From Hydrogenophaga sp. PAMC20947 (GTDB lineage Bacteria; Pseudomonadota; Gammaproteobacteria; Burkholderiales; Burkholderiaceae_C): DNA of 64,000 nucleotides. The DNA lies in NCBI RefSeq assembly GCF_004795855.1, contig NZ_CP039252.1, positions 3,224,001-3,288,000 of the forward strand, read 5' to 3'. Numbering within the stretch: position 1 is the stretch's first letter; every line of letters begins with the position of its first letter. Below the pieces are notes generated by a model. The model was not told where the DNA came from. It worked only from the letters and a program-made list of their open reading frames with translations, and did not search any database. Both the position numbers and the translations under genes were made by a program. Shown piece by piece: positions 49,833 through 58,006 of this stretch.

Positions 49833-52800
49833 ATGACCCAACCCGTTTTCTGGCGCTTTATCGCACCATGGGCGCTGGTCACGCTGTTGACAGGCGCCGC
49901 GATCACCGTGTTGCTGATCGATGAGCAGGAGCAGCGCAACACCCGCACGGCGCATGAGCAAATGCAGCTGTCTGCGGAACGCATCACCGACGAGGTCGCC
50001 AACCGGTTTCAGCTCTATCAATACGGCGCCCGTGGTCTTCGGGGCATGGTGGCTGCCAGCCTTGGCACAGGTTTGACTCACTCAAAAATCCTGGCGTACT
50101 CACGCACGCGCGACGTTGAGGGCGAGTTTCAAGGGTCGCGCGGCTTTGGCTACATCGAGAGGGTTCCGGCCCGCCAGAGCGACAGCTATGTGGCACTCGC
50201 GCGGGCAGACGGCGCACCCGATTTCGCCATCAGGCAGCTCACGCCACATGACGAAGAGCGGTTCATCATCCGCTACATCGAACCGCTGCAAAACAACCGC
50301 AAGTCGCTGGGGCTGGACATCGGATCTGAAGCGAACCGCCGCAACGCGGCATGGGCTGCCTTGCGAAACAACAAGGCCACCATCACCGCGCCGATCACCC
50401 TGGTGCAGGCCAGCGGCGCTTCACTGCGCTCGTTCCTTTTGCTGCTGCCGGTATACCGCCCTGGCCTGCCTATCGACACCATGGCTCAGCGCGAAACGGC
50501 TGGCGTGGGCTGGGCTTACACCCCCCTGGTCACCGACGAGGTTCTCAAAAGCCTGTCTCTGAACGAAAACCTGCTGCACCTTTCGATGAAAGATGTCACC
50601 GACAGCCCCATCGGCGAGGTGTTTTACAACCAGGAGCAGCAGGCACAGTCGCGCTTCACAACGGGGCTGGCCACATCCTTTCAACGCGATATCTTTGGGC
50701 GCAGGTGGCAACTCGACTTCGATGCCTACCCGGACTTTGTGACCGGACTCAATCTCACGCGCCCCCTCAGTGTTGGCATGGTCGGCGGGCTGATCACCGT
50801 CCTGTTGGCCGTCCTTCAAGGCATGTGGATGATCATCATGCGGCGGCGGCGGGAGGTCGGGGAAGCCAACGCTTCGCTTGCTGCCATCGTTGAGAACGCG
50901 AGCGATGCCATCATGAGTGAGTCGCTAGAGGGGCGCATCCTGACCTGGAACAATGCCGCGGAAGCGATGTTTGGGCATACCCGGGAAAGCGTCCTTGGCA
51001 AACCTATCGCGACCCTGTTGCTGCCAGCCCAGCGGCAACATGAAGACCAGGACCTGATACTGCTGGCCAGTCGGCAGCGCTCCCTTGCCCCATTCGAGAG
51101 CACGCGTCTGCACCGGGACGGCCGGCTCATAGACGTCAGCGTGACCGCGAGCAACATTCACGGCGAAATGGGCCAGATTACCGGCGTCGCCTTGCTGATG
51201 CGCGACGTGTCCGAACACAAGCGCCACGAACAAGCCTTGCTGGACCTCAATGCCCAACTGGAGCAACGGGTCGAAGAGCGCACGCAGGAACTCAACGTCC
51301 ATCGCGCCGAACTGGAGAGGGCACTTCGGCTGCAACACGACGAGCGGTTGCGCCTTCAAAGCATCATCGAGGGCACGGGTGCAGGCACCTGGGAGTCGAA
51401 TTTCCAAACCCGCGAACTTCGCATCAACGAAAAGTGGGCGAATATCCTGGGGTACACCAAGGCCGAACTTGAGCCGGTCAGCGCGGCCACCTGGGAAGCG
51501 CACATGCACCCCGACGACCTGGTCGAGGCGCAGGCGCTGCTTCTATGGCACATCCATGGCGAACTGCCAAAATTCGAACTTGAAGCCCGCATGCGCCATC
51601 GCGACGGCCATTGGGTGTGGGTGCTGTCTCGAGGCGAACTCAAGACCCGCGATGCGAATGGTGAGCCCGAATGGATGTACGGAACCCACCTCGACATCAC
51701 CGCGCGCAAGAGCGCACAAGAGCGCCTTCGCAACAGCGAGGTGTTTCTGGAACGTGTCAGCAAGGCTGCCGGCGTGGGCGGCTGGCGCCTGAGTCTCGTC
51801 GACCAAAAAATCACCTGGACCTCTCAAACCCGCCTCATCTCCGAAGTCGATGACAACTACGAACCAGCATTCGAGACTGCGCTCGCTTTTTATCCGCCTG
51901 AGGCCCAGCCTGGGCTGACCGCCGCCATACAAAATACGATCGATACGGGCGAGCCGTTCGATCTGGAGCTTCCCTACATCACCGCCCGTGGCGAGCATCG
52001 GTGGGTCCGTTCGGTGGGCGAGGCTGAGTACGGGCCATCGGCAGGCGCAAAGAGCCCGGTGGCACTGGTCGGAGCTCTGATGGACTTCACCGAGCGACAC
52101 GAAATCGCCGAAACATTGATCCGAGCCCAACGCGATGCCGAAGCGGCGAACCGCAGCAAGAGCGCATTTCTGGCCAACATGAGCCACGAGATTCGCACGC
52201 CGCTCAACGCGGTTCTGGGCGTTTTTTATCTGCTGTCCGATACCCGGCTGGACGCCAGTCAGCGCCTGTTGCTGAGCAAGGCCCAGCTCGCGGGCCGCTC
52301 TTTGCTGGGGATCGTCAACGATGTACTCGATCTCGCCAAGATCGAGTCGGGCGAGCTGCTGCTCACCGCGGAGCCCTACTGCCTGCCTGATCTGTTGCGT
52401 GAAATCGAAGCCATTTACGCGCCGCAAGCCACACAAAAGGGAGTGGGTTTCCACCTGGATGAAGAGCAAGGCCTGCCGCAGTGGCTGCTGGGCGATGTCC
52501 AACGGGTGCGTCAAATACTGACCAATCTGATCGGCAACGCATTGAAGTTCACCGAGACCGGCGGCATCGAGCTGGCCACCCGTCGAATCGACGCGGGTGA
52601 CTCTGAAAGGATTCGGTTGAGCGTCAAAGACACGGGCATCGGCATTCCCGGCGAGGTGCAAGCCAACCTGTTCAAACCCTTCGTTCAGGCGGACGACACC
52701 ACGACCAGGCGGTTCGGTGGCACGGGCCTGGGGCTTTCTATCATCAGACAGCTGAGCGAAGCCATGGGCGGCCACGCTGGCCTGAACAGCGTACTGGGAG

Positions 52801-54374
52801 AAGGCAGCGAATTTTGGGTAGAGTTGCCACTCATGCAGCCTTCCAAAGGTGAGCTGGCCGGGTCCTCGAGCGCACAGGAGCCGCTGGAAATCGTGGTGGT
52901 CGACGACAACCAGTCTGAACGCGCCGCCATGGTCTCATTGGTGCGCTCGCTGGGCTGGCGGGCGATTGAGCTGTCTTCAGGCGAAGAGCTGATCAGCCAT
53001 GTAGCCGAGCGCATCGAATCAGGCCGCCCGGCACCAGACGCACTGCTGGTTGACTGGAATATGCCCGGCCTCAGCGGTCTGGAGGCCTTGAATATGCTGT
53101 CGCAACGCGTGGGCGCGGGCAAGCTGCCTGCGGCTCTGGTGGTCTCGGTATACGACCGAGAGCGCATCAGCGATCTCACACACACGCAAGTGACCGACAA
53201 AATTCTGACCAAGCCGCTGGAGATCTCAGCCCTCTTCAACGCGATCAGCGAAGGTGTGAGCCGACGCGAAGGCAACACCACCAAACTGCTGCAAAACACC
53301 AAGCTCATGGACCTGCAGGCACAGTGGTTGTCTGGCGTCACCGTGCTGCTGGTTGACGATGGCGAGATCAACCTTGAAATTGCCCAGCACCTGCTGGAGA
53401 AGTACAGCGCCAAAGTGTTCACAGCGACCGACGGTGAGCAAGCACTGGCGGTGCTGCGCCAGCATCCGGGTGAGATCGATGCCGTCTTGATGGACATCCA
53501 GATGCCGGTAATGGACGGGCTGGAGGCGACCCGCCGACTGCGCCAGGACATGGGGCTACACCAACTGCCTGTGATTGCACTGACCGCCGGCGCGCTGGTG
53601 CAAGAACGCGAGCGCGCGCTCCAGAAGGGCATGAACGACTTCATGACCAAGCCATTGGAGCCTGAAACGCTGATACGAACCGTGCGCAAACACGTTGAAA
53701 AGGCGCGCGGCGCGCCGCTGCCCATGGTGAGAGCGCTCGATCCGTTCAAAAACTCAACCCACTGGCCCATCATCGAAGGCATTGATGCCAACAGTGCTGA
53801 AGTTCGGCTGGATCACGATCTCAAGCTCTTTCTCAGAATGCTGGGCTGGATCAACTCGGACTTCACAGACCTTGTGGCCATCATCTCGCTTGAACAGATC
53901 ACCAGTCACCTGAATAGCGACAGATCGCGCAACGACCTTCGCGGGCGGGTACACAAACTGCGGGGCAGCGCCGGTACCCTTGGCGCAAACCAGTTGCATG
54001 CCTTGGCAACCGCCGCAGAGGATTCCCTGACCCACAGCCGTGGTGACGAAGCGCAGCGGGTTCTGGCGCTGAGCCAAGGGCTTCGCCAGCTCATTGCCGC
54101 CAGCCAGGCGGCGATCAACGAGGGCCTCAAACAAGAGAGCCAATCCCTTGACGTGTCGTCATCACAAGCGCAGCCAGCCAGCCAGAAAACCCTGAAGGCC
54201 CTGGCCGATCTCTTGCGCGCCCACGACCTGCAGGCACTCGACATGCTGACCGATATGAAAGGAGCCTTGGCCAACAAAGTCGGGGCCGAGAAGACGATGG
54301 CCTTGTCGCACGCCATGGAATCGTTGGACTTCACACACGCCCTGCGGCTGCTGGAAGAAGCCACTGCACCTTGA
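49833..54374 (+). CDS. CHASE-PAS hybrid sensor histidine kinase with two receivers and HPt
   Basis: 1513 residues. A transmembrane helix (about 10-30) is followed by a periplasmic CHASE domain (about 70-250), a second helix (about 310-330, then R-R-R-R-E), and PAS domains at about 345, 500 and 630. The HisKA site is His785 in S-H-E-I-R-T-P-L-N-A, followed by the ATPase (K-D-T-G-I-G-I-P, F-G-G-T-G-L-G-L). Receiver 1 has Asp1074 (V-D-W-N-M-P), receiver 2 Asp1221 (M-D-I-Q-M-P), and the HPt His1374 is in V-H-K-L-R-G-S-A-G. This is a complete phosphorelay in one protein. No output regulator lies next to it. Single gene, starting after a 305-base gap. Confidence 0.92.
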   Translation: MTQPVFWRFIAPWALVTLLTGAAITVLLIDEQEQRNTRTAHEQMQLSAERITDEVANRFQLYQYGARGLRGMVAASLGTGLTHSKILAYSRTRDVEGEFQGSRGFGYIERVPARQSDSYVALARADGAPDFAIRQLTPHDEERFIIRYIEPLQNNRKSLGLDIGSEANRRNAAWAALRNNKATITAPITLVQASGASLRSFLLLLPVYRPGLPIDTMAQRETAGVGWAYTPLVTDEVLKSLSLNENLLHLSMKDVTDSPIGEVFYNQEQQAQSRFTTGLATSFQRDIFGRRWQLDFDAYPDFVTGLNLTRPLSVGMVGGLITVLLAVLQGMWMIIMRRRREVGEANASLAAIVENASDAIMSESLEGRILTWNNAAEAMFGHTRESVLGKPIATLLLPAQRQHEDQDLILLASRQRSLAPFESTRLHRDGRLIDVSVTASNIHGEMGQITGVALLMRDVSEHKRHEQALLDLNAQLEQRVEERTQELNVHRAELERALRLQHDERLRLQSIIEGTGAGTWESNFQTRELRINEKWANILGYTKAELEPVSAATWEAHMHPDDLVEAQALLLWHIHGELPKFELEARMRHRDGHWVWVLSRGELKTRDANGEPEWMYGTHLDITARKSAQERLRNSEVFLERVSKAAGVGGWRLSLVDQKITWTSQTRLISEVDDNYEPAFETALAFYPPEAQPGLTAAIQNTIDTGEPFDLELPYITARGEHRWVRSVGEAEYGPSAGAKSPVALVGALMDFTERHEIAETLIRAQRDAEAANRSKSAFLANMSHEIRTPLNAVLGVFYLLSDTRLDASQRLLLSKAQLAGRSLLGIVNDVLDLAKIESGELLLTAEPYCLPDLLREIEAIYAPQATQKGVGFHLDEEQGLPQWLLGDVQRVRQILTNLIGNALKFTETGGIELATRRIDAGDSERIRLSVKDTGIGIPGEVQANLFKPFVQADDTTTRRFGGTGLGLSIIRQLSEAMGGHAGLNSVLGEGSEFWVELPLMQPSKGELAGSSSAQEPLEIVVVDDNQSERAAMVSLVRSLGWRAIELSSGEELISHVAERIESGRPAPDALLVDWNMPGLSGLEALNMLSQRVGAGKLPAALVVSVYDRERISDLTHTQVTDKILTKPLEISALFNAISEGVSRREGNTTKLLQNTKLMDLQAQWLSGVTVLLVDDGEINLEIAQHLLEKYSAKVFTATDGEQALAVLRQHPGEIDAVLMDIQMPVMDGLEATRRLRQDMGLHQLPVIALTAGALVQERERALQKGMNDFMTKPLEPETLIRTVRKHVEKARGAPLPMVRALDPFKNSTHWPIIEGIDANSAEVRLDHDLKLFLRMLGWINSDFTDLVAIISLEQITSHLNSDRSRNDLRGRVHKLRGSAGTLGANQLHALATAAEDSLTHSRGDEAQRVLALSQGLRQLIAASQAAINEGLKQESQSLDVSSSQAQPASQKTLKALADLLRAHDLQALDMLTDMKGALANKVGAEKTMALSHAMESLDFTHALRLLEEATAP

Positions 54375-54727
54375 TGTGCCCAGCCCGGCCGCTCAGGGCA
54401 AAGGCAAAATCAGCCCTGCGATCGGCTGCGCGTCTAACAGAGCCTGCGGCCGCGAGGTTCAAAGCATTCGCCGCTGGAAGCCCAGCGCGCAGTGAGCGGG
54501 ACCCAAGCCCCGCTCACCCCGAATGGGCTATGCAGCGGCCTTGTGCCGCAAGCGCAAGGTGGGTTGTCAGCGCCCAGGGGAAGCGGCTGGCGCTGATCCA
54601 AAGACGCACCGAACCCGTCACTTTCGACCTGAGTGAAAAACAGTTGTCACGATTTCGCGGGTTGATGCGACCAAGGTAGGGACAACACTGCACATCGCAG
54701 CGTTGCACCACCCCCTAAGGAACCATC
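54375..54727. other. Intergenic region with nothing recognised
   Basis: 353 bases between the hybrid kinase and the DUF4148 gene. A 102-codon plus-strand frame here is Arg/Ala-rich and looks random. The promoter of the DUF4148 gene is expected near 54640-54700, before the GGAA (54719) ribosome site. Nothing else seen. Confidence 0.4.
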
Positions 54728-55054
54728 ATGAAATCGCTTGTCATTGCTACCCTCCTCGCCTCCACCGCTTTCGCTGCCTCCGCCATGTCGGGCAACGGCG
54801 AAATCTACGGTTTCGACAAAGCCCCCGTCGGCCCCTCCAAAACCCGCGCTGAAGTCGTCGCCGAGCTGCGCGAAGCCCAGGCCGCCGGCACCATCCGTTA
54901 TGGCGACGCTGACATCAAGCGCCACAACGCCCGCCTGACACCTTCTACGAGCCAGCTGACCCGCGCAGAGGTTCGCATGGAAGTGGCCGAGCTGGCTGCC
55001 GAAGGCGAGCTGTTCCAGAACAACAACTTCCAGGGCGGCATCTACCGCAACTGA
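54728..55054 (+). CDS. DUF4148 periplasmic protein
   Basis: 108 residues with a signal peptide (residues 1-19, A-S-A cut). The two short repeats T-R-A-E-V-V-A-E-L-R-E-A (about 39-50) and T-R-A-E-V-R-M-E-V-A-E-L (about 77-88) are the DUF4148 signature, common in Burkholderiales and often in many paralogues. Function unknown. GGAACC-type ribosome site. Followed by the ECF sigma gene 197 bases downstream, possibly its regulator. Confidence 0.85.
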   Translation: MKSLVIATLLASTAFAASAMSGNGEIYGFDKAPVGPSKTRAEVVAELREAQAAGTIRYGDADIKRHNARLTPSTSQLTRAEVRMEVAELAAEGELFQNNNFQGGIYRN

Positions 55055-55251
55055 GCAGATGCGTGTACTTGAACGCCGCTGCCCCGCCCTTCACGCCAGT
55101 CGCCGCCCGATCCAGGGCTCGGCGACCGGCCTGAAAACAAGCGAATGGGTCGGCATTTACACCCATTTTTGTAAGAAATAGCCTTTGGCGCTGACTGATA
55201 TTTCACCTGTGGGGCATTCCCACCCTCGAAATCCAACGCCAGTACCCGACC

Positions 55252-55890
55252 ATGAAGCTCGATGCCGCTCCACCTGCCGCAGACCATCCCCCTGTTGACG
55301 CCACGCCTGCCCACAATGCCGCGTCCGACCCAGACCCTTGGGGCCCGCTGAGGCAGCGATTGTTGCGGCACGCACGCATGGTGGTACACGAAGCAGCGCT
55401 GGCAGAGGATTTGGTCCAGGAGACATTGATGGCGATTTTCGAGAACCCGCAAGCCCACAAAGGCCAGGCCGCATTGACCACTTGGGCCACCGCCATTCTG
55501 AAGAACAAGGTGGCCGACTGGTACCGCTCACCGCACCAGCGAAGGCGTGTGCATGTGAAAGACGAAGAAGCCGACCTGTCAGACGATCCGTCCGAAGCGC
55601 TCTACAACACCCAAGGTACACGCATCGAACCGGTTCCTGTGTGGGAACAACCGGAAAACCGCGAGGCCCAGCGCCAGATGATGACGGTGATGGAAAGCTG
55701 CTTGCGCCGCTTGCCCACTCAAACGAGCAAGGTTTTCATGATGCGTGAATGGTTGGGACTTGAGTCTGCCGAAATCTGCGAACGGCTGGGTTTGAGCCCC
55801 GACAACACGCGTACCATATTGCATCGGGCCCGCACCGGCTTGCGCCAGTGCATGTCCTCCCAAGGCCACTCCGTTGGAAGCGTCACATGA
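55252..55890 (+). CDS. ECF-type RNA polymerase sigma factor
   Basis: 212 residues. Region 2 is seen at about residues 35-100 (A-L-A-E-D-L-V-Q-E-T-L-M-A-I-F, then A-T-A-I-L-K-N-K-V-A-D-W-Y-R) and region 4 at about 145-200 (C-L-R-R-L-P-T-Q-T, then S-A-E-I-C-E-R-L-G-L-S-P-D-N-T-R). The 30-residue disordered N terminus is unusual. Its stop overlaps the next gene, a zinc anti-sigma factor, which makes a regulated sigma/anti-sigma pair. Signal and regulon are not visible; DUF4148 upstream may belong to it. Confidence 0.92.
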   Translation: MKLDAAPPAADHPPVDATPAHNAASDPDPWGPLRQRLLRHARMVVHEAALAEDLVQETLMAIFENPQAHKGQAALTTWATAILKNKVADWYRSPHQRRRVHVKDEEADLSDDPSEALYNTQGTRIEPVPVWEQPENREAQRQMMTVMESCLRRLPTQTSKVFMMREWLGLESAEICERLGLSPDNTRTILHRARTGLRQCMSSQGHSVGSVT

Positions 55891-56147
55891 ATTTGCTCAA
55901 CACCGTTTTTCATTCGTGCCGTCGGGTGGACGAACTCGTTTCGCAATCCATGGACGAACCGCTCGGCTGGCTTGACAGCTTGCGCATGGACATGCACCTG
56001 CGCATGTGTGGCAATTGCCAGGAAGTGAAGAGCCAGGTTGAAACGCTGCACACGCTGGGCGCTGATCTGGGCGGTGACCTGGACGAGATGGACGGGGCCG
56101 AAGCGGATGCCGTTTTCACGGTCCCCAGCCAGCCTCCGCAGCGCTGA
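55887..56147 (+). CDS. Zinc-binding anti-sigma factor (ZAS) protein
   Basis: 86 residues. N-terminal helix M-N-L-L-N-T-V-F-H-S-C-R-R-V-D-E-L, then M-H-L-R-M-C-G-N-C (about 41-48) with the H-x3-C-x2-C zinc-binding pattern. It has no membrane helix, so it is a cytoplasmic ZAS-type anti-sigma factor as in redox- or metal-sensing ChrR/RsrA-like pairs. Start ATG 55887 overlaps the sigma stop by four bases. Confidence 0.85.
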   Translation: MNLLNTVFHSCRRVDELVSQSMDEPLGWLDSLRMDMHLRMCGNCQEVKSQVETLHTLGADLGGDLDEMDGAEADAVFTVPSQPPQR

Positions 56148-56181
56148 GACGGGTCGCCAAAATGCGGAAAAAAACCAGCCT

Positions 56182-56652
56182 CTAGGTCAGCAACAAGGTG
56201 ATCACAATGATCACCACACCGATAGCCAGGTTGATGCTGACCCATGTGCGGATCGAAGCCAGCGCAGCACCGCCCGCAGGCCAGTCACTGACCGCCACAG
56301 CAGCCGACAAGCGCTTGAACAGCGCGAAGCGGATGTGACCAAAGATCGCGATCATCACGATGCCGAGCGTGGCCATGATCGTCCAGTCCAGCGGCATGCC
56401 GAAATCCAGACCCGCCTGCACAATTTCCTTGGCGGTGCGCCCAATCAACCAAAGACCACTCACCAAGACCACGGCAATCGCCACCAGCACGGCGTTGAAA
56501 AATCGCTGCAAAGCGCCATGCATGAGCCGGATGCGCTGAGGGGGCTCCAGCGACAAAGTGGCCGGACGCAAGAAGAAGTGAGCGAACACCATGCCGCCGA
56601 TCCAGACAATGATGGCGAGCAAATGGGCCAGTTTGAGTGCAGCGTAGAGCAT
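56182..56652 (-). CDS. CopD-like four-helix membrane protein
   Basis: 156 residues with four hydrophobic helices (about 5-25, 50-72, 88-108, 132-152). Opening L-K-L-A-H-L-L-A-I-I-V-W-I-G-G-M-V-F-A is typical of CopD-like and uncharacterised cytochrome-b-like proteins; the His at about residue 9 and in H-G-A-L-Q-R could bind metal or heme. Copper uptake is a possibility only. Downstream of pstS on the same strand with 82 bases between. Confidence 0.72.
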   Translation of the reverse strand: MLYAALKLAHLLAIIVWIGGMVFAHFFLRPATLSLEPPQRIRLMHGALQRFFNAVLVAIAVVLVSGLWLIGRTAKEIVQAGLDFGMPLDWTIMATLGIVMIAIFGHIRFALFKRLSAAVAVSDWPAGGAALASIRTWVSINLAIGVVIIVITLLLT

Positions 56653-56734
56653 GAAATCCTAATGAGTTGGGAAAAATCAATGGCGGGGTGCCCGCTGAAG
56701 TCCGATCGCCAGAAGCGAAGCAGCGCCCGCAAGT

Positions 56735-57847
56735 CTATTGGAACACCAGTGACCCGCCGTCCGAAGCGGTCACTGAGAGCAAGCGCTTGGCCAGCCTTGC
56801 TTGCATAGCCGTCGGCAAAGGCACAAAACCGGTGCCACGCAACAAGGCATCGCCCCGCTGGAAAGCCCAGTAAAGAAACCGCAGGGCCTGGCGACTGGCC
56901 TCTTTCTGATCGGTTTCGGGCTGGGCATGGATCAGCAGAAAGGTGACCACCGTGATGGGCCAGCTGCCGCCCCCGGGCCGGTTGAGCGTTGACGCGGTAT
57001 CAAGGCCTTTGCGGTGCACATCGCTGGCCTGCAGGGCTTGCAGAATACTGAGCTCGCTGGCCCGGACCCACAAGCCCGACGCGTTCTGCAGCTCGACCAT
57101 CGACAGCCCGTCTTGCTGCGCCCTGTCGTAGCCGGTGTAAGCCAGCGCCCCCTGCGTTGACTGGAGCAACTTGACCACGCCGCCATTGCCTTCTGCTGCC
57201 AAGGTCTTGCCCGGCCACAGTGGCAGCTTGTGGGTACCCACCTCAGCAGCAAAAACAGGATTCACCATGGACAGGTACCCCGTGAAAGCTTCGGTGGTCC
57301 CCGACTGATCGGCGCGCACCACCCGCTGCACTGGCCAATGGCCCAGCCTGACACCCGGATTGAGCGCGGCGATGCGGGGGTCATCCCAGTGCTGCGTGTG
57401 CCCGGCAAACAGGTCGCCCAACAGCTGCGCAGACAGCCGCAAAGACCGAGGCGCGCCCACACCCAGGTTGAAAACGGGCACCACCGCGCCAGCCAGGGTC
57501 GGCAATTGCAGCAATCCGCGTTCTTGCAGCACGGCTGCGCTGAGCGGGGAGTCGGTGCCGCCGATCTGCACCTGGCCTGCGCTGATTTTCCGGATGCCAT
57601 CACCGGACCCGGTGGGCTGGTAGCGAAACTCCACCTGGCGCTCGGCCTCATACCGCTGAGCCCACCGCTGGTAGACGAGCGCGGGAAATGTTGCGCCAGC
57701 GGCGTCAATGACCACCTTCGGCTGGCCCGCTGGTGCTGGCGGTGCACCCACCACCGCTGCGGCATGAGCCCCACTGAGCCACAACGCACCGCCCAAAAGA
57801 CACCACAACCCCGCCCGCGCCCAACGGCGCCCTTGGTCCATTTTCAT
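56735..57847 (-). CDS. pstS: Phosphate ABC transporter substrate-binding protein
   Basis: 370 residues. A signal peptide is seen (residues about 8-28, G-L-W-C-L-L-G-G-A-L-W-L-S-G-A-H-A). The phosphate-binding signatures include T-F-P-A-L-V-Y-Q-R-W (about 47), T-G-S-G-D-G-I-R-K-I (about 72), I-G-G-T-D-S-P-L-S (about 88) and D-Q-S-G-T-T-E-A-F (about 178). It delivers phosphate to a Pst ABC transporter, whose pstCAB genes are not here. The start is uncertain by two residues because of two close ATGs. The leader is a TGCCTT repeat. Confidence 0.85.
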   Translation of the reverse strand: MKMDQGRRWARAGLWCLLGGALWLSGAHAAAVVGAPPAPAGQPKVVIDAAGATFPALVYQRWAQRYEAERQVEFRYQPTGSGDGIRKISAGQVQIGGTDSPLSAAVLQERGLLQLPTLAGAVVPVFNLGVGAPRSLRLSAQLLGDLFAGHTQHWDDPRIAALNPGVRLGHWPVQRVVRADQSGTTEAFTGYLSMVNPVFAAEVGTHKLPLWPGKTLAAEGNGGVVKLLQSTQGALAYTGYDRAQQDGLSMVELQNASGLWVRASELSILQALQASDVHRKGLDTASTLNRPGGGSWPITVVTFLLIHAQPETDQKEASRQALRFLYWAFQRGDALLRGTGFVPLPTAMQARLAKRLLSVTASDGGSLVFQ

Positions 57848-57850
57848 TTT

Positions 57851-57874
57851 TGCCTTTGCCTTTGCCTTTGCCTT
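57851..57874 (-). repeat. Hexanucleotide tandem repeat at the pstS start
   Basis: Four perfect copies of TGCCTT (AAGGCA on the coding strand), 3 bases before the pstS ATG. The AAGG in each unit could serve as a ribosome-binding site. Unit number could change by slippage without a frameshift in the gene body. Confidence 0.75.
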
Positions 57875-58006
57875 TTCACACGCATCACCACCACCGGTAA
57901 GGCTGTGATCACGGCATCGGCACCCGCGCAGCCTCAAGGGAGCGGACGATTTTCGTTGAAGTTTGTGACAGTTCTACCGGGCTTAAACGGGCCGACGCAG
58001 GCCCGC

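Noticed and set aside
54371..54679. 102-codon frame after the hybrid kinase
   Set aside because: Arg/Ala-rich, no ribosome site, looks random.
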